12,137 nucleotides of DNA from Gammaproteobacteria bacterium (GTDB taxonomy: Bacteria > Pseudomonadota > Gammaproteobacteria > QOAV01): NCBI GenBank assembly GCA_003972845.1, contig QOAV01000199.1, forward strand, positions 1 to 12,137, given 5' to 3'. Positions 1 to 8,967 of this stretch are shown piece by piece. Each line of letters opens with the position of its first letter. Position 1 is the first letter of the stretch. A program made the position numbers and the translations under genes. The notes under the pieces were generated by a model. It had not been told where the DNA came from and made no database searches. It saw only the letters and a list, made by a program, of their open reading frames with translations.

Positions 1-180
1 TTTCATAATGATCAATTTCATAAGATTCTACCTCTTCATCATCATGATACCAATATAATGATACTTCCTGATCACCTGCCACACTACTTACATAAATTTC
101 CCAGGTATTATTAAATTGTAATAATGCTGGCTCTGATGAAAACCTTTGCCGGCAGGGAATTTCAGTATCCGGTGATCGGG
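1..180. other. AT-rich left edge with a possible partial minus-strand ORF
   Basis: The first 120 bases are about 31% GC, far below the mid-50s of the genes to the right. On the minus strand one frame (codons ending at bases 4-2) stays open from about base 231 to the left edge, roughly 76 codons. Its AT-rich part reads like protein, with the segments NNTWEIYVSSVAGDQEV and LYWYHDDEEVESYEIDHYE. It has no ATG; the only in-frame candidate start in the AT-rich part is a GTG at 82-80, without a convincing Shine-Dalgarno. It may be the interior of a truncated gene or chance openness. I do not recognise the family. A plus-strand frame is also open from base 1 to a TAA near base 112, which weakens the case. 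Confidence 0.25.
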
Positions 181-195
181 CAGTTTGCCGGCAAA
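145..195 (-). terminator. Possible stem-loop terminator downstream of the tri-heme cytochrome gene
   Basis: Bases 145-154 (TTTGCCGGCA) and 186-195 (TGCCGGCAAA) are perfect reverse complements and could form a 10-bp stem with a 31-nt loop. They start 13 bases beyond the cytochrome stop codon. Read on the minus strand the stem is followed by GG and a short T run (TTTT). The large loop and short T tract make this weak. Bases 184-195 alone are also a perfect 12-bp palindrome (TTTGCCGGCAAA). Confidence 0.3.
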
Positions 196-207
196 GACTG
201 ACCGAAG

Positions 208-1029
208 CTATTTCAGCTCCTGTTTCAGGTCATACAGCATGCGGTGGGTTCCATGGCAGCGGGCGCAGGCGGTGACCGCGACCTCACCCAGAGTCATGCC
301 GGCTTCGCGCTGGTCGCCCGCCTTGATGGCGGTTTCCAGCTTTTGCAGTGATGCGCGCAAATCATTGTTGAGATAGTTTTGCCCGATTTCAGGCTGCTTG
401 TGGCAACTGACGCAGTCCCGGGCGATGTGGCCGATGCCGGCATCCAGTTTGCCGAAGGCGTCCAGAGCTGCTTCCGTACGCTGGTCCTCCACAGCGATTT
501 TCATGCGGTTCAGATATCGCGTCAGGGTTTCCATATATTTTTTGTATTTCTGTTTCCCCTCCCCGCCGGTGTCGATGGTCTGCTGGCTGAAATCCGGTGA
601 GCGGTACAGTACAGCGACCACGGCGCGGTAATCGTCGTGGCAGCCCTGGCAGCTGCGTCCTAACTTACGGGTAGCGCGGGCCGCGGCATTGAAATCGCCG
701 GATGATGCGGCCTCGGCCAGACGTCCGGCCCATTGGTGATCCAGTTCATCTTTCCATTCGGGCACCATGTCACCGATTTTCCGGTAATGCTCAAGAAAAC
801 GGCCGGTCCATTTTTCCAGCCGCGCTTGATCTTCCAGTTCGGCATATTCCTCGATGGCCTGTATTTCACGGCGCAGCTTGAACATGTTGTGCAGCCAGAT
901 CTGGCGCTTGGCTGCGGGCTTGTACCATTGTTCCAGCGATGCCGGCGGTTGCAGGAGTTCGGTTTTTTGCTCGGTGGCCGCTGCGGCAGAGCCGAAAAGC
1001 AGGCACAACAGGAAAAAAAATAAGCGCAT
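208..1029 (-). CDS. Exported tri-heme cytochrome c with a cytochrome c'-like first domain
   Basis: This is a 273-residue periplasmic c-type cytochrome. The chosen ATG (1029-1027) starts a clear signal peptide (MRLFFFLLCLLFGSAAAA). A longer frame to 1137 would put a 36-residue charged leader in front of it and is rejected. Three heme-binding motifs are visible: CQGCH at 127-131, CVSCH at 206-210 and CARCH at 255-259. The first continues as CQGCHDDYR, the ending typical of class II cytochrome c' four-helix bundles, and the preceding 100 residues are helix-rich and charged as expected. Residues 140-273 form a second helical part with two more hemes. By family, cytochrome c' binds NO and related gases; an electron-transfer or NO-buffering role next to nirS is inference. 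It is transcribed divergently from the hemerythrin gene, with an FNR/DNR-like box between them. I do not know a standard name for this three-heme form. Confidence 0.8.
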   Translation of the reverse strand: MRLFFFLLCLLFGSAAAATEQKTELLQPPASLEQWYKPAAKRQIWLHNMFKLRREIQAIEEYAELEDQARLEKWTGRFLEHYRKIGDMVPEWKDELDHQWAGRLAEAASSGDFNAAARATRKLGRSCQGCHDDYRAVVAVLYRSPDFSQQTIDTGGEGKQKYKKYMETLTRYLNRMKIAVEDQRTEAALDAFGKLDAGIGHIARDCVSCHKQPEIGQNYLNNDLRASLQKLETAIKAGDQREAGMTLGEVAVTACARCHGTHRMLYDLKQELK

Positions 1030-1063
1030 GGGACTTGTTTTATGCAGTGGTCGGTCTGACCGT

Positions 1064-1069
1064 ATTCTA
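1064..1069 (-). promoter_or_regulatory. Candidate -10 element for the tri-heme cytochrome gene
   Basis: Read on the minus strand these bases are TAGAAT, one mismatch from TATAAT. If used, transcription would start near base 1056-1057. That places the centre of the FNR/DNR-like box (1091-1104) at about -41, the standard position for class II activation. A small perfect palindrome, CGGTCTGACCG at 1052-1062, lies at the predicted start. Confidence 0.4.
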
Positions 1070-1090
1070 CCGGAATCCGGCCGCAGCGGG

Positions 1091-1104
1091 TTGATCTTGC
1101 TCAA
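1091..1104. promoter_or_regulatory. FNR/DNR-type box in the divergent promoter
   Basis: The sequence TTGATCTTGCTCAA fits the FNR/DNR consensus TTGAT-N4-ATCAA with one mismatch (C for A in the second half). Its centre lies 64 bases upstream of the hemerythrin ATG and 68 bases upstream of the cytochrome ATG. It is spaced for about -41.5 activation in both directions: a start near 1139 rightward, with a poor -10 of TAGGGT at 1127-1132, and near 1056 leftward, with a better -10 of TAGAAT. One regulator could therefore serve both genes. The regulator is probably the DNR-like protein at the right end of the window. Confidence 0.6.
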
Positions 1105-1161
1105 GGAGATATTTGGTCCATTGCGGTAGGGTGCCAATAAAACTATTACACCGCATTCAAC

Positions 1162-1656
1162 ATGAGCATGACGACGAATAAACGATCAGACTATCTGAAA
1201 AAAATATCCTGGGAGCATCATCAGGCTCTGCGTTATGCCCTGCATTTAAAAAAAGGCATAGCCAATGGCGCCGATGGGAGCGTATTGGCCGCCTATGTGA
1301 AGGTGGTGACTGAAAAGCACCTCGTACCGCATTTTTCCGAAGAGGAGCAGGCCCTGTTTTCACGGCTGGATTCTCGTCAGCAGGAAAACGACGCCTTGCG
1401 TCAGGTTATACGGGAGCATCGGGAGTTGCCAGCTCTGGCGGTAGAAATCAGCGGTAACAGGGGTAATGACCGGGCTCAGATTCAGCAGTTTGCCGAGGCC
1501 ATTGTCAGCCATGTAAAGCTGGAGGAAAAAACACTGTTTCCGTATATCGAGCGGGTCCTGTCCGAGCGTGCGCTGACCGAGGCGCAAGCGCAAATCGAGC
1601 AAATGCATTCCTCCGAAGAGCTGGACTGGGCAGACGAGTTCTGGAAGCAACAGTGA
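1162..1656 (+). CDS. Hemerythrin-like (HHE) domain protein
   Basis: This is a 164-residue cytoplasmic protein of the hemerythrin HHE cation-binding family, a four-helix bundle that holds a non-heme di-iron site. Candidate ligands appear in the expected order: H19/H20 in WEHHQAL, H57 and E61 in VPHFSEEEQALF, H86 in REHREL, and H117 with E121/E122 in SHVKLEEKTLFPYIE. There is no signal peptide. Two in-frame ATGs (1162 and 1168) are possible and neither has a strong Shine-Dalgarno, so the exact start is uncertain. Relatives bind O2 or NO or help repair nitrosylated iron-sulfur clusters (YtfE/RIC type). The neighbouring iron-sulfur membrane protein and nirS make an NO-related role plausible, but that is inference. 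The stop overlaps the possible GTG start of the next gene, so the two are probably co-transcribed from the box at 1091-1104. Confidence 0.82.
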   Translation: MSMTTNKRSDYLKKISWEHHQALRYALHLKKGIANGADGSVLAAYVKVVTEKHLVPHFSEEEQALFSRLDSRQQENDALRQVIREHRELPALAVEISGNRGNDRAQIQQFAEAIVSHVKLEEKTLFPYIERVLSERALTEAQAQIEQMHSSEELDWADEFWKQQ

Positions 1657-2624
1657 GCTCTATGAATTCGGTTCAGACGCAGAGATTACTCTGGCGCGCT
1701 GGATTCTTCATACTGTTCATTCTGGCGCCGCCGCTGGATATTTTTCGCTTTGATATTCCGGCCAATCATTTTGTCATTCTTGGTCACGCCTGGACCCTGG
1801 GCGCGTCTGACTTTGCCCATGGCGACAAAGGTGTGATTCCTACCGCATCGAACATGTTCCTGCGTGGTTTCCTGCCCGTCGTCAGCCTCATCGGCATCGG
1901 TATTATCATTGCCTGGAAATGGGGCAGGCTCTACTGCGGCTGGCTGTGTCCGCATTTTTCCGTGGTGGCGATGATTAACTCATTGATGCGGCGGGCGTCG
2001 GGCAAGCTGTCTTTCTGGGACAAGGAGACGCTGCCGGAGCTGCAATGCGATGGCACCCAGGTCAAACCCAACAGAATCTGGTGGCTGGCGGTAGGCATTG
2101 CCGTGCTGGGTTTTGCCTTCTTGTGGGCGGTGGCGTTGCTGACTTATCTGCTGCCGCCGAAGGAGATCTATTCCAACCTGATTCATGGCCAGCTGACGCC
2201 GAACCAGCTCCGTTTCATCGTCGTGGCGACCATTCTGCTGACCCTGGAGTTCACGGTGGCGCGGCATCTTTTCTGCAAATACGGCTGTGCCGTGGGTATT
2301 TTTCAGAGTCTGGTGTGGATGGGCAACAAGCGCGGCCTGGTAGTGGGTTTCGATCGCAGCCGGGCGAAGTCGTGCAGCGATTGTGATGCTTCCTGCGAGC
2401 ACGCCTGTCCCATGCGCCTGAAACCACGCAGCATCAAGCGCAAGATGTTTACCTGCACCCAGTGCATGCAGTGTGTGGAAGCCTGCGAGAAAGTGCAGGA
2501 AGGCGGCGACCAGCCTTCCTTGCTGAGAATGCTCGATGGTCATTGCGCTCTGGATGTTTCCGACCGCGATTTCGGACGCAGGCCGGATGTGCCGCCGGAT
2601 TGCTTTGATTGTCGGAAACCGTAG
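1653..2624 (+). CDS. NapH/CcoG-like membrane polyferredoxin
   Basis: This is a 323-residue inner-membrane iron-sulfur protein. Hydrophobic segments lie near residues 12-27, 71-92, 141-167 and 187-205. Two cysteine pairs flank the membrane part, C95-x3-C99-P (YCGWLCP) and C208-x3-C212 (FCKYGC), as in the NapH/NosR/CcoG superfamily. The C-terminal domain has two [4Fe-4S] ferredoxin motifs: C241, C244, C248, C252 and C268, C271, C274, C278. By family it should pass electrons between the quinol pool or cytoplasm and a periplasmic redox partner, or help assemble a metal centre. The exact partner is unknown. The GTG at 1653 overlaps the hemerythrin stop and has GGAAG six bases upstream; the ATG at 1662 is an equally possible start. 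NapH and CcoG themselves are less likely, because napGH and cco genes are absent. Gene symbol is left blank. Confidence 0.8.
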   Translation: MSSMNSVQTQRLLWRAGFFILFILAPPLDIFRFDIPANHFVILGHAWTLGASDFAHGDKGVIPTASNMFLRGFLPVVSLIGIGIIIAWKWGRLYCGWLCPHFSVVAMINSLMRRASGKLSFWDKETLPELQCDGTQVKPNRIWWLAVGIAVLGFAFLWAVALLTYLLPPKEIYSNLIHGQLTPNQLRFIVVATILLTLEFTVARHLFCKYGCAVGIFQSLVWMGNKRGLVVGFDRSRAKSCSDCDASCEHACPMRLKPRSIKRKMFTCTQCMQCVEACEKVQEGGDQPSLLRMLDGHCALDVSDRDFGRRPDVPPDCFDCRKP

Positions 2625-2693
2625 TCGCAGCGTATTATCCCGGTGTCGCCGTAACCGGCACCGTGGGCAATCAGCGAAACAACCGGGGATGAC

Positions 2694-4532
2694 GTGGAAG
2701 AATTTGTAGGCAAGATCTGGCATCGCTGGGTAACGCGCAAGGCGGACAGCTATTTCCCTGCGCAGAAAGTGACTCTGGAGGAAATGCGCCAGCCGGTGGG
2801 CGTGCTGTTCCGGGCGCTGGGCGGAGAGGGCGGCATGCAAATCGAAAATACGCATTCGACCCGACAGGGCGCACGGCGCGGACTATTGCAAAAAATTGCC
2901 GGCACCGGCGCCACTGTTGAGCTGGCCTGGCGCGATCCCGAAAGCTTGCGTTTGCCGCTGGAAATAGCCTGGTTTCCCCGTCGCGCCCTGAACCGTGATC
3001 TGTACCTCTGGCTGGCCGCTCTGGCCGCCATGCCGCTGCGGCATAGTGAAGGCTGGTTTGTTGATAACCAGAAACAGTCGGCCGCCGTGCTGAGGCGTTT
3101 TCCCGGGCTGAGACAGCGCTACGACCGACTGGTAAAAGCCCTGGTGGCGCAGCGCACTGACCCGGCGTATTTACCAGAGCAGGAAGCACAGGTGGAGAGC
3201 GCCATTCGGGCTGCGCTGGAAGCGCCGGAACGCCTGCAGCAGAAGCTGCCCTATGCGCTTACGCCGCCGCAGCCGGTGCCCATGTGGCTGCACCCCTTGC
3301 CGCCGGTTATTGCTGTGCGGTCGAAGTCTGCAGCGGATCAGGACCATGATGAATCACCTGAGCCCTCCGATCCACAGACTCGGGATGCGGGCAAAAAAAA
3401 GCGCAAGGCGGAACGGGTGGATGACCCGGACGGCAAAAGCGGGCTGATGATGTTTCGGCTGGAATCGATGTTTTCCTGGGCCGAGTATGTGAAGGTGGAC
3501 CGAACCACGGACGATGACGATGAAGGTTCCACGCGTACGGCGGATGATCTGGACGTGATATCAGTGGCGGACGGTGGCCAGAGTCTGGCCAGCCGTTTGA
3601 AAATCGATCTGGACCTGCCAGCGGCCCGGTATGACGACATCGTGCTGGGCGCGGGCATACCGTTACCGGAATGGGATTTCAGGCAGCAGCGGCTGGTTCC
3701 CGATCATGTGCGCATACAGCCCATGCTGGCGCGCGATGCGACCGCCATGGAATTACCGCCGCAGCTGCGTGCCCAGGCGCGGCGCTTGCGCAATCTGTTC
3801 GAAATGTTGACGCCACAACGACAATGGTTTCGCGGTGAAAAGGATGGCTCGGAGCTGGATATCGACGCCTGGATCACTCACACGACGGATCGCAAACTGG
3901 GCCATGTGAGTACCGAGGCCAACGTATACCGGCAATTACGCAATGATAATCGAGACCTGTCCTGCCTGCTGCTGGCCGATCTGTCGCTGTCCACCGACAG
4001 CTGGGTCAACAATGAGGCGCGCGTCATCGACATCATCCGCGACAGCCTGTTTCTGTTCGCCGAAGCGCTCTCCGCCACGCGCGACCGCTTTGCCCTGTAC
4101 GGTTTTTCCTCGCGTCATCGCAGCCATGTGCGCTTCCATATCATCAAGAATTTTGCCGAAACCTATTCAGCAGACGTGAAAGGCCGCATCCAGGCTATCA
4201 AACCCGGTTATTACACGCGCATGGGCGCGGCCATACGCAACGCGGCCAACATTTTGTCGGAGCAGCCCAGCGCGCAAAAAATCCTGCTCATACTGACTGA
4301 TGGCAAACCCAATGACCTGGACCAGTACGAAGGCCGCTATGGGGTGGAAGATACGCGTCAGGCCATCATCGAAGCGGAAAAAATGGGGCTGCAGCCGTTC
4401 TGCGTGACCATAGATGAGCAGGCCGAGGATTACCTGCCTTATCTGTTCGGGGCCCGGTCGTTCCTGCTGATAAAAAATGCGGAGGAGTTACCGAAAAAAC
4501 TGCCTATGCTTTATTTTCGACTGACCGGTTGA
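2694..4532 (+). CDS. norD: NorD-family protein with von Willebrand factor A domain
   Basis: This is a 612-residue protein matching the usual length of NorD, an accessory factor needed for active nitric oxide reductase in denitrifiers. The C-terminal third is a VWA domain with an intact metal-ion-dependent adhesion site: D429-x-S431-x-S433 in DLSLSTDS, and the late TDGKPND motif near 535-541. No signal peptide or membrane segment is seen, so it should be cytoplasmic. A charged, probably disordered linker spans about residues 207-290. The GTG start is preceded by CCGGGGA; an ATG five bases upstream leads to an immediate stop in another frame. NorD normally works with the MoxR-type AAA ATPase NorQ on norCB, but neither is in the window. 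Here it sits between the polyferredoxin gene and nirS, and its stop codon lies inside an FNR/DNR box. A role in cd1 maturation instead of, or as well as, NO reductase maturation is possible. Confidence 0.88.
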   Translation: MEEFVGKIWHRWVTRKADSYFPAQKVTLEEMRQPVGVLFRALGGEGGMQIENTHSTRQGARRGLLQKIAGTGATVELAWRDPESLRLPLEIAWFPRRALNRDLYLWLAALAAMPLRHSEGWFVDNQKQSAAVLRRFPGLRQRYDRLVKALVAQRTDPAYLPEQEAQVESAIRAALEAPERLQQKLPYALTPPQPVPMWLHPLPPVIAVRSKSAADQDHDESPEPSDPQTRDAGKKKRKAERVDDPDGKSGLMMFRLESMFSWAEYVKVDRTTDDDDEGSTRTADDLDVISVADGGQSLASRLKIDLDLPAARYDDIVLGAGIPLPEWDFRQQRLVPDHVRIQPMLARDATAMELPPQLRAQARRLRNLFEMLTPQRQWFRGEKDGSELDIDAWITHTTDRKLGHVSTEANVYRQLRNDNRDLSCLLLADLSLSTDSWVNNEARVIDIIRDSLFLFAEALSATRDRFALYGFSSRHRSHVRFHIIKNFAETYSADVKGRIQAIKPGYYTRMGAAIRNAANILSEQPSAQKILLILTDGKPNDLDQYEGRYGVEDTRQAIIEAEKMGLQPFCVTIDEQAEDYLPYLFGARSFLLIKNAEELPKKLPMLYFRLTG

Positions 4533-4542
4533 TCTATATCAA
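4529..4542. promoter_or_regulatory. Upstream FNR/DNR box of the nirS promoter
   Basis: TTGATCTATATCAA is a perfect FNR-type palindrome (TTGAT-N4-ATCAA). It overlaps the norD stop codon (4530-4532). Its centre is exactly 50 bp upstream of the second box at 4579-4592 and about 92 bp upstream of the predicted nirS transcription start. It could help recruit a second regulator dimer or bind a different member of the FNR family. Confidence 0.75.
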
Positions 4543-4578
4543 CATAATGCCATTCCCTGTTGCTCAAGATGACCAAAT

Positions 4579-6394
<1,816 letters not shown>

Positions 6395-6404
6395 GTAAAG
6401 GTCT

Positions 6405-6440
6405 GGCGGGGGCGGGTTCTGCCCGCCCTCGCCATTTTTA
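6405..6440 (+). terminator. Intra-operon terminator or attenuator after nirS
   Basis: Bases 6405-6416 and 6422-6433 form a 12-bp GC-rich stem with one G-U pair and a 5-base loop (TTCTG). It is followed directly by ATTTTTA (6434-6440). This has the shape of a rho-independent terminator. It starts 10 bases after the nirS stop and ends just before nirC. Partial termination here would give much more nirS message than cofactor-gene message; the hairpin could also protect the nirS 3' end. Confidence 0.75.
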
Positions 6441-6453
6441 CCTGTTCAGCACA

Positions 6454-6786
6454 ATGAAAACTATAAACCGCATGCTGCTGGCAACACTGTTACTGATAAG
6501 CGCTGTAGCGCAGGCTGACGGGCCATGGTCTCCTGAACCACAACGTCAGGCCGAATTAATTCATTTGCTCAGACAAGACTGTGGCGCCTGCCACGGAATG
6601 CGCTTGCTGGGCGGTTTGGGCCCGGCTCTTACGCCGCAGAGCCTGAACGCAAAACCCCGGGAATTCCTGGTGACGACCATACTCGAAGGTCGCGCCGGCA
6701 CGCCCATGCCGCCGTGGAAGCCGTTTCTGACGCGCGATGAAGCCACCTGGCTGGCGACCCGATTGAAGCAGGGTATCCCGGAATGA
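6454..6786 (+). CDS. nirC: NirC, small periplasmic cytochrome c (c55x) of the nir operon
   Basis: This is a 110-residue mono-heme cytochrome c with a signal peptide (MKTINRMLLATLLLISAVAQA). The heme motif is CGACH at 43-47 and the likely axial ligand is M85 in GTPMPPW. Length and position between nirS and nirF fit NirC (cytochrome c55x). By family it donates electrons to NirS or accepts them during the last oxidation step of heme d1 synthesis by NirF. The stop overlaps the nirF start (ATGA at 6783-6786), so the two are translationally coupled. No clear Shine-Dalgarno precedes its ATG, which lies just beyond the terminator hairpin. Confidence 0.92.
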   Translation: MKTINRMLLATLLLISAVAQADGPWSPEPQRQAELIHLLRQDCGACHGMRLLGGLGPALTPQSLNAKPREFLVTTILEGRAGTPMPPWKPFLTRDEATWLATRLKQGIPE

Positions 6787-7955
6787 AGCGACTCCTGCTG
6801 GCTGTCTTTTTGCTGTTTTCCACCCTTTCTGTCTCGGCCCAGTGCCTGCTGCGCGGCACCGGCGACATGGGTGTGATTATCGAACGCGCTAGCGGTAGTG
6901 TCCAGGTGGTGGACACAACGCTGAAAAAAGCGCTGTTTCATATTACCGGGCTGGGCGATTTGTCCCATGCTTCCGTGGTCTATTCGCGGGATGAACGATA
7001 CGCCTATATATTTGGCCGCGATGGTGGCCTGTCAAAGATAGACCTGCTGTGCGGGACGGTGGCCAAACGTATCGTGCAGGGCGGCAACAGTATCGGCGGG
7101 GCGATTTCGCAGGATGGCAAACTGATCGCCGTTTCCAATTACGTGCCCGGCGGGGTGAAGGTTTTTTCCTCGGCGGATTTGTCCCTGGTAGTAGATGTGG
7201 AGTCTACTCCGGTCAACGACGAGAGACGCTCCAAAACAGTCGGGCTTGTTGACGCACCGGGCCAGCATTTCGTGTTCAGCCTGTATGACACCGGTGAAAT
7301 CTGGGTGCTGGGGCTGAAGGGCGGCAAGCCCGAATTGCAGAAATTCAAGAATATCGGCAAGCAACCCTATGATGGCCTGATTACGCCCGATGGCCGCTAT
7401 TATATCGCCGGATTGTTTGGCGAAGACGGCATGGCCATGCTGGATCTGTGGCACACGGAAAAAGGCGTTACCCGCATCATGGATCATTACGGCAAGGGCG
7501 AACAGAAGCTGCCTGTGTACAAAATGCCGCATCTGGAAGGCTGGGCCATGGCGGGCGACACCGCGTTCCTGCCTGCGGTCGGTCACCACGAGGTGCTGGT
7601 GGTGGACAGGAATGGCTGGAACGAAAAAGGCCGGATTCAGGTGCATGGCCAGCCGGTGTTCGTCATGGCGCGTCCTGACGGCCGTCAGATCTGGGTGAAT
7701 TTTGCGTTTCCGGATAACGATACGGTTCAGGTCATCGACGTGGAAACCATGCAAATCGTCAAAACCCTGACACTGGGCTCAGGCGTGTTGCATATGGAAT
7801 TCACGCCGCGTGGCGAGGAAGTCTGGATATCGGTGCGCGACAAGGACAAGGTGGTGGTTTTTGACACGGATACACTGGAGCAGACTGCCGAGCTGCCAGC
7901 CACCAAACCCAGCGGGATATTCTTTACCGCCAGAGCCCACAAGATCGGTTTGTGA
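6783..7955 (+). CDS. nirF: NirF, heme d1 biosynthesis protein (propeller fold, periplasmic)
   Basis: This is a 390-residue protein related to the d1 domain of NirS, with repeated beta-propeller strands such as VVDTTLKKALFHI, VVDRNGWNEKGRI, VIDVETMQIVKTL and VFDTDTLEQTAEL. Family work assigns it the last step of heme d1 synthesis, oxidation of dihydro-heme d1, in the periplasm. The N-terminus is a signal peptide (MKRLLLAVFLLFSTLSVSAQ). A cysteine follows at residue 21 (SVSAQC). NirF of some species is a lipoprotein, but Q at -1 is not a proper lipobox, so anchoring is uncertain here. It overlaps nirC by 4 bases. The N-terminal half also keeps the GRDGGLSKIDL segment, which resembles [11 protein letters not shown] of NirS. 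No truncation is seen. Confidence 0.93.
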   Translation: MKRLLLAVFLLFSTLSVSAQCLLRGTGDMGVIIERASGSVQVVDTTLKKALFHITGLGDLSHASVVYSRDERYAYIFGRDGGLSKIDLLCGTVAKRIVQGGNSIGGAISQDGKLIAVSNYVPGGVKVFSSADLSLVVDVESTPVNDERRSKTVGLVDAPGQHFVFSLYDTGEIWVLGLKGGKPELQKFKNIGKQPYDGLITPDGRYYIAGLFGEDGMAMLDLWHTEKGVTRIMDHYGKGEQKLPVYKMPHLEGWAMAGDTAFLPAVGHHEVLVVDRNGWNEKGRIQVHGQPVFVMARPDGRQIWVNFAFPDNDTVQVIDVETMQIVKTLTLGSGVLHMEFTPRGEEVWISVRDKDKVVVFDTDTLEQTAELPATKPSGIFFTARAHKIGL

Positions 7956-7965
7956 TGGCAAGCGC

Positions 7966-8967
7966 ATGAATATCAATCTGGTACAGCAACGATTGCTTAA
8001 TGATTTTCAGCGCGGCTTTCCGTTGATGCCGCAGCCGTTCGCACAAATCGCGTCGGATCTGGATACCACAACGGATGAGGTGCTGGATACACTCCGGCAT
8101 CTCAGCCAACAGGGTGTGGTGAGCCGGGTCGGACCGGTATTTCAGCCCAACCGGGTGGGCGTCAGCACACTCGCCGCCATGTCGGTTCCCGAACCGGAGC
8201 TGGAGAAAGTGGCCGCGCAGGTCAGCTCCTTCGAGGAAGTGAACCATAATTACGAGCGTGAGCACGATCTGAACCTGTGGTTCGTTCTTACCGCACCGGA
8301 TCAGACAGCGCTGGATGCCTGTATACGGCGCATGGAAAGTAAAACCGGCTATGACGTCATCGTTCTGCCCATGCTGAAGGAGTATCACATTGATCTGGGT
8401 TTCCGCATGCAACTGGATGGCTGCGCGCGCCTGCACGAATATTCAGAAAACCTGGCGGACACGGGCGCCGATCAAGAAGTTTGCGCTACAGCGGAGAACC
8501 AGAATTCTGACCTGATAGCCGCCATTCAGCTCGGTTTGCCGCTGGTGGAACGGCCTTTTTTCGAAGTGGGCAGGGCGCTTGGCCTCAGTGAGGAAGCAGT
8601 CATACGTCGTATTGGCGCCATGCAGGCTGAAGGCATCATCAAACGCATGGGTGTGGTGGTGCGTCATCATGAACTGGGCTATCGCTCCAATGCCATGATG
8701 GTGCTGGATGTGCCGGATGATCGGGTCGAAGCCGTGGGCTGGCGACTGTCCGCAGTGGATTGCGTGACCCTGTGCTATCAGCGGCCGCGCCATTTGCCGG
8801 AATGGCCGTATAACCTTTTCTGCATGATACACGGCAAGGATCGTGATGATGTGCTGGCCTGCATAGACGACGTGATTAACGAGCTGCAGCTGGCTGACTT
8901 GCAGCGCGCAGTGCTGTTTTCCAAACGCCGTTTCAAGCAGCGCGGCGCGGTGTATCGGAAGCGTTGA
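7966..8967 (+). CDS. nirDL: Fused NirD-NirL siroheme decarboxylase subunit
   Basis: This 333-residue cytoplasmic protein has two Lrp/AsnC-like halves. Residues 1-145 match NirD, with an N-terminal helix-turn-helix-like part and the signature NYEREHDLNLWFVLTA. Residues 180-333 match NirL, with CYQRPRHLPEWPYNLFCMIHGK. With NirG and NirH it decarboxylates siroheme to 12,18-didecarboxysiroheme, an early heme d1 step. NirD and NirL are separate proteins in Pseudomonas but fused in Paracoccus, so the fusion is known. The ATG at 7966 lies 10 bases after the nirF stop. A longer frame beginning at 7810 is rejected because it overlaps nirF by 146 bases and adds residues unlike the family. The gene ends in a one-base overlap with nirG (TGATG). 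Confidence 0.93.
   Translation: MNINLVQQRLLNDFQRGFPLMPQPFAQIASDLDTTTDEVLDTLRHLSQQGVVSRVGPVFQPNRVGVSTLAAMSVPEPELEKVAAQVSSFEEVNHNYEREHDLNLWFVLTAPDQTALDACIRRMESKTGYDVIVLPMLKEYHIDLGFRMQLDGCARLHEYSENLADTGADQEVCATAENQNSDLIAAIQLGLPLVERPFFEVGRALGLSEEAVIRRIGAMQAEGIIKRMGVVVRHHELGYRSNAMMVLDVPDDRVEAVGWRLSAVDCVTLCYQRPRHLPEWPYNLFCMIHGKDRDDVLACIDDVINELQLADLQRAVLFSKRRFKQRGAVYRKR

Noticed and set aside
1030..1137. Longer N-terminus for the tri-heme cytochrome (start at 1137)
   Set aside because: It adds 36 charged residues ahead of an obvious signal peptide and covers the FNR/DNR-like box and the -10 candidate.
1980..2855. Long minus-strand ORF (291 aa) opposite the polyferredoxin gene
   Set aside because: Its frame mirrors a well-supported gene with iron-sulfur motifs; the translation is rich in H, R and Q with no recognisable domain.
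7810..7965. Longer NirDL starting inside nirF
   Set aside because: It overlaps nirF by 146 bases and adds residues unlike NirD; the ATG at 7966 gives the expected N-terminus.
7966..8967. NirDL fusion as a novel event
   Set aside because: Fused NirDL is known in Paracoccus, so it is annotated but not reported as new.
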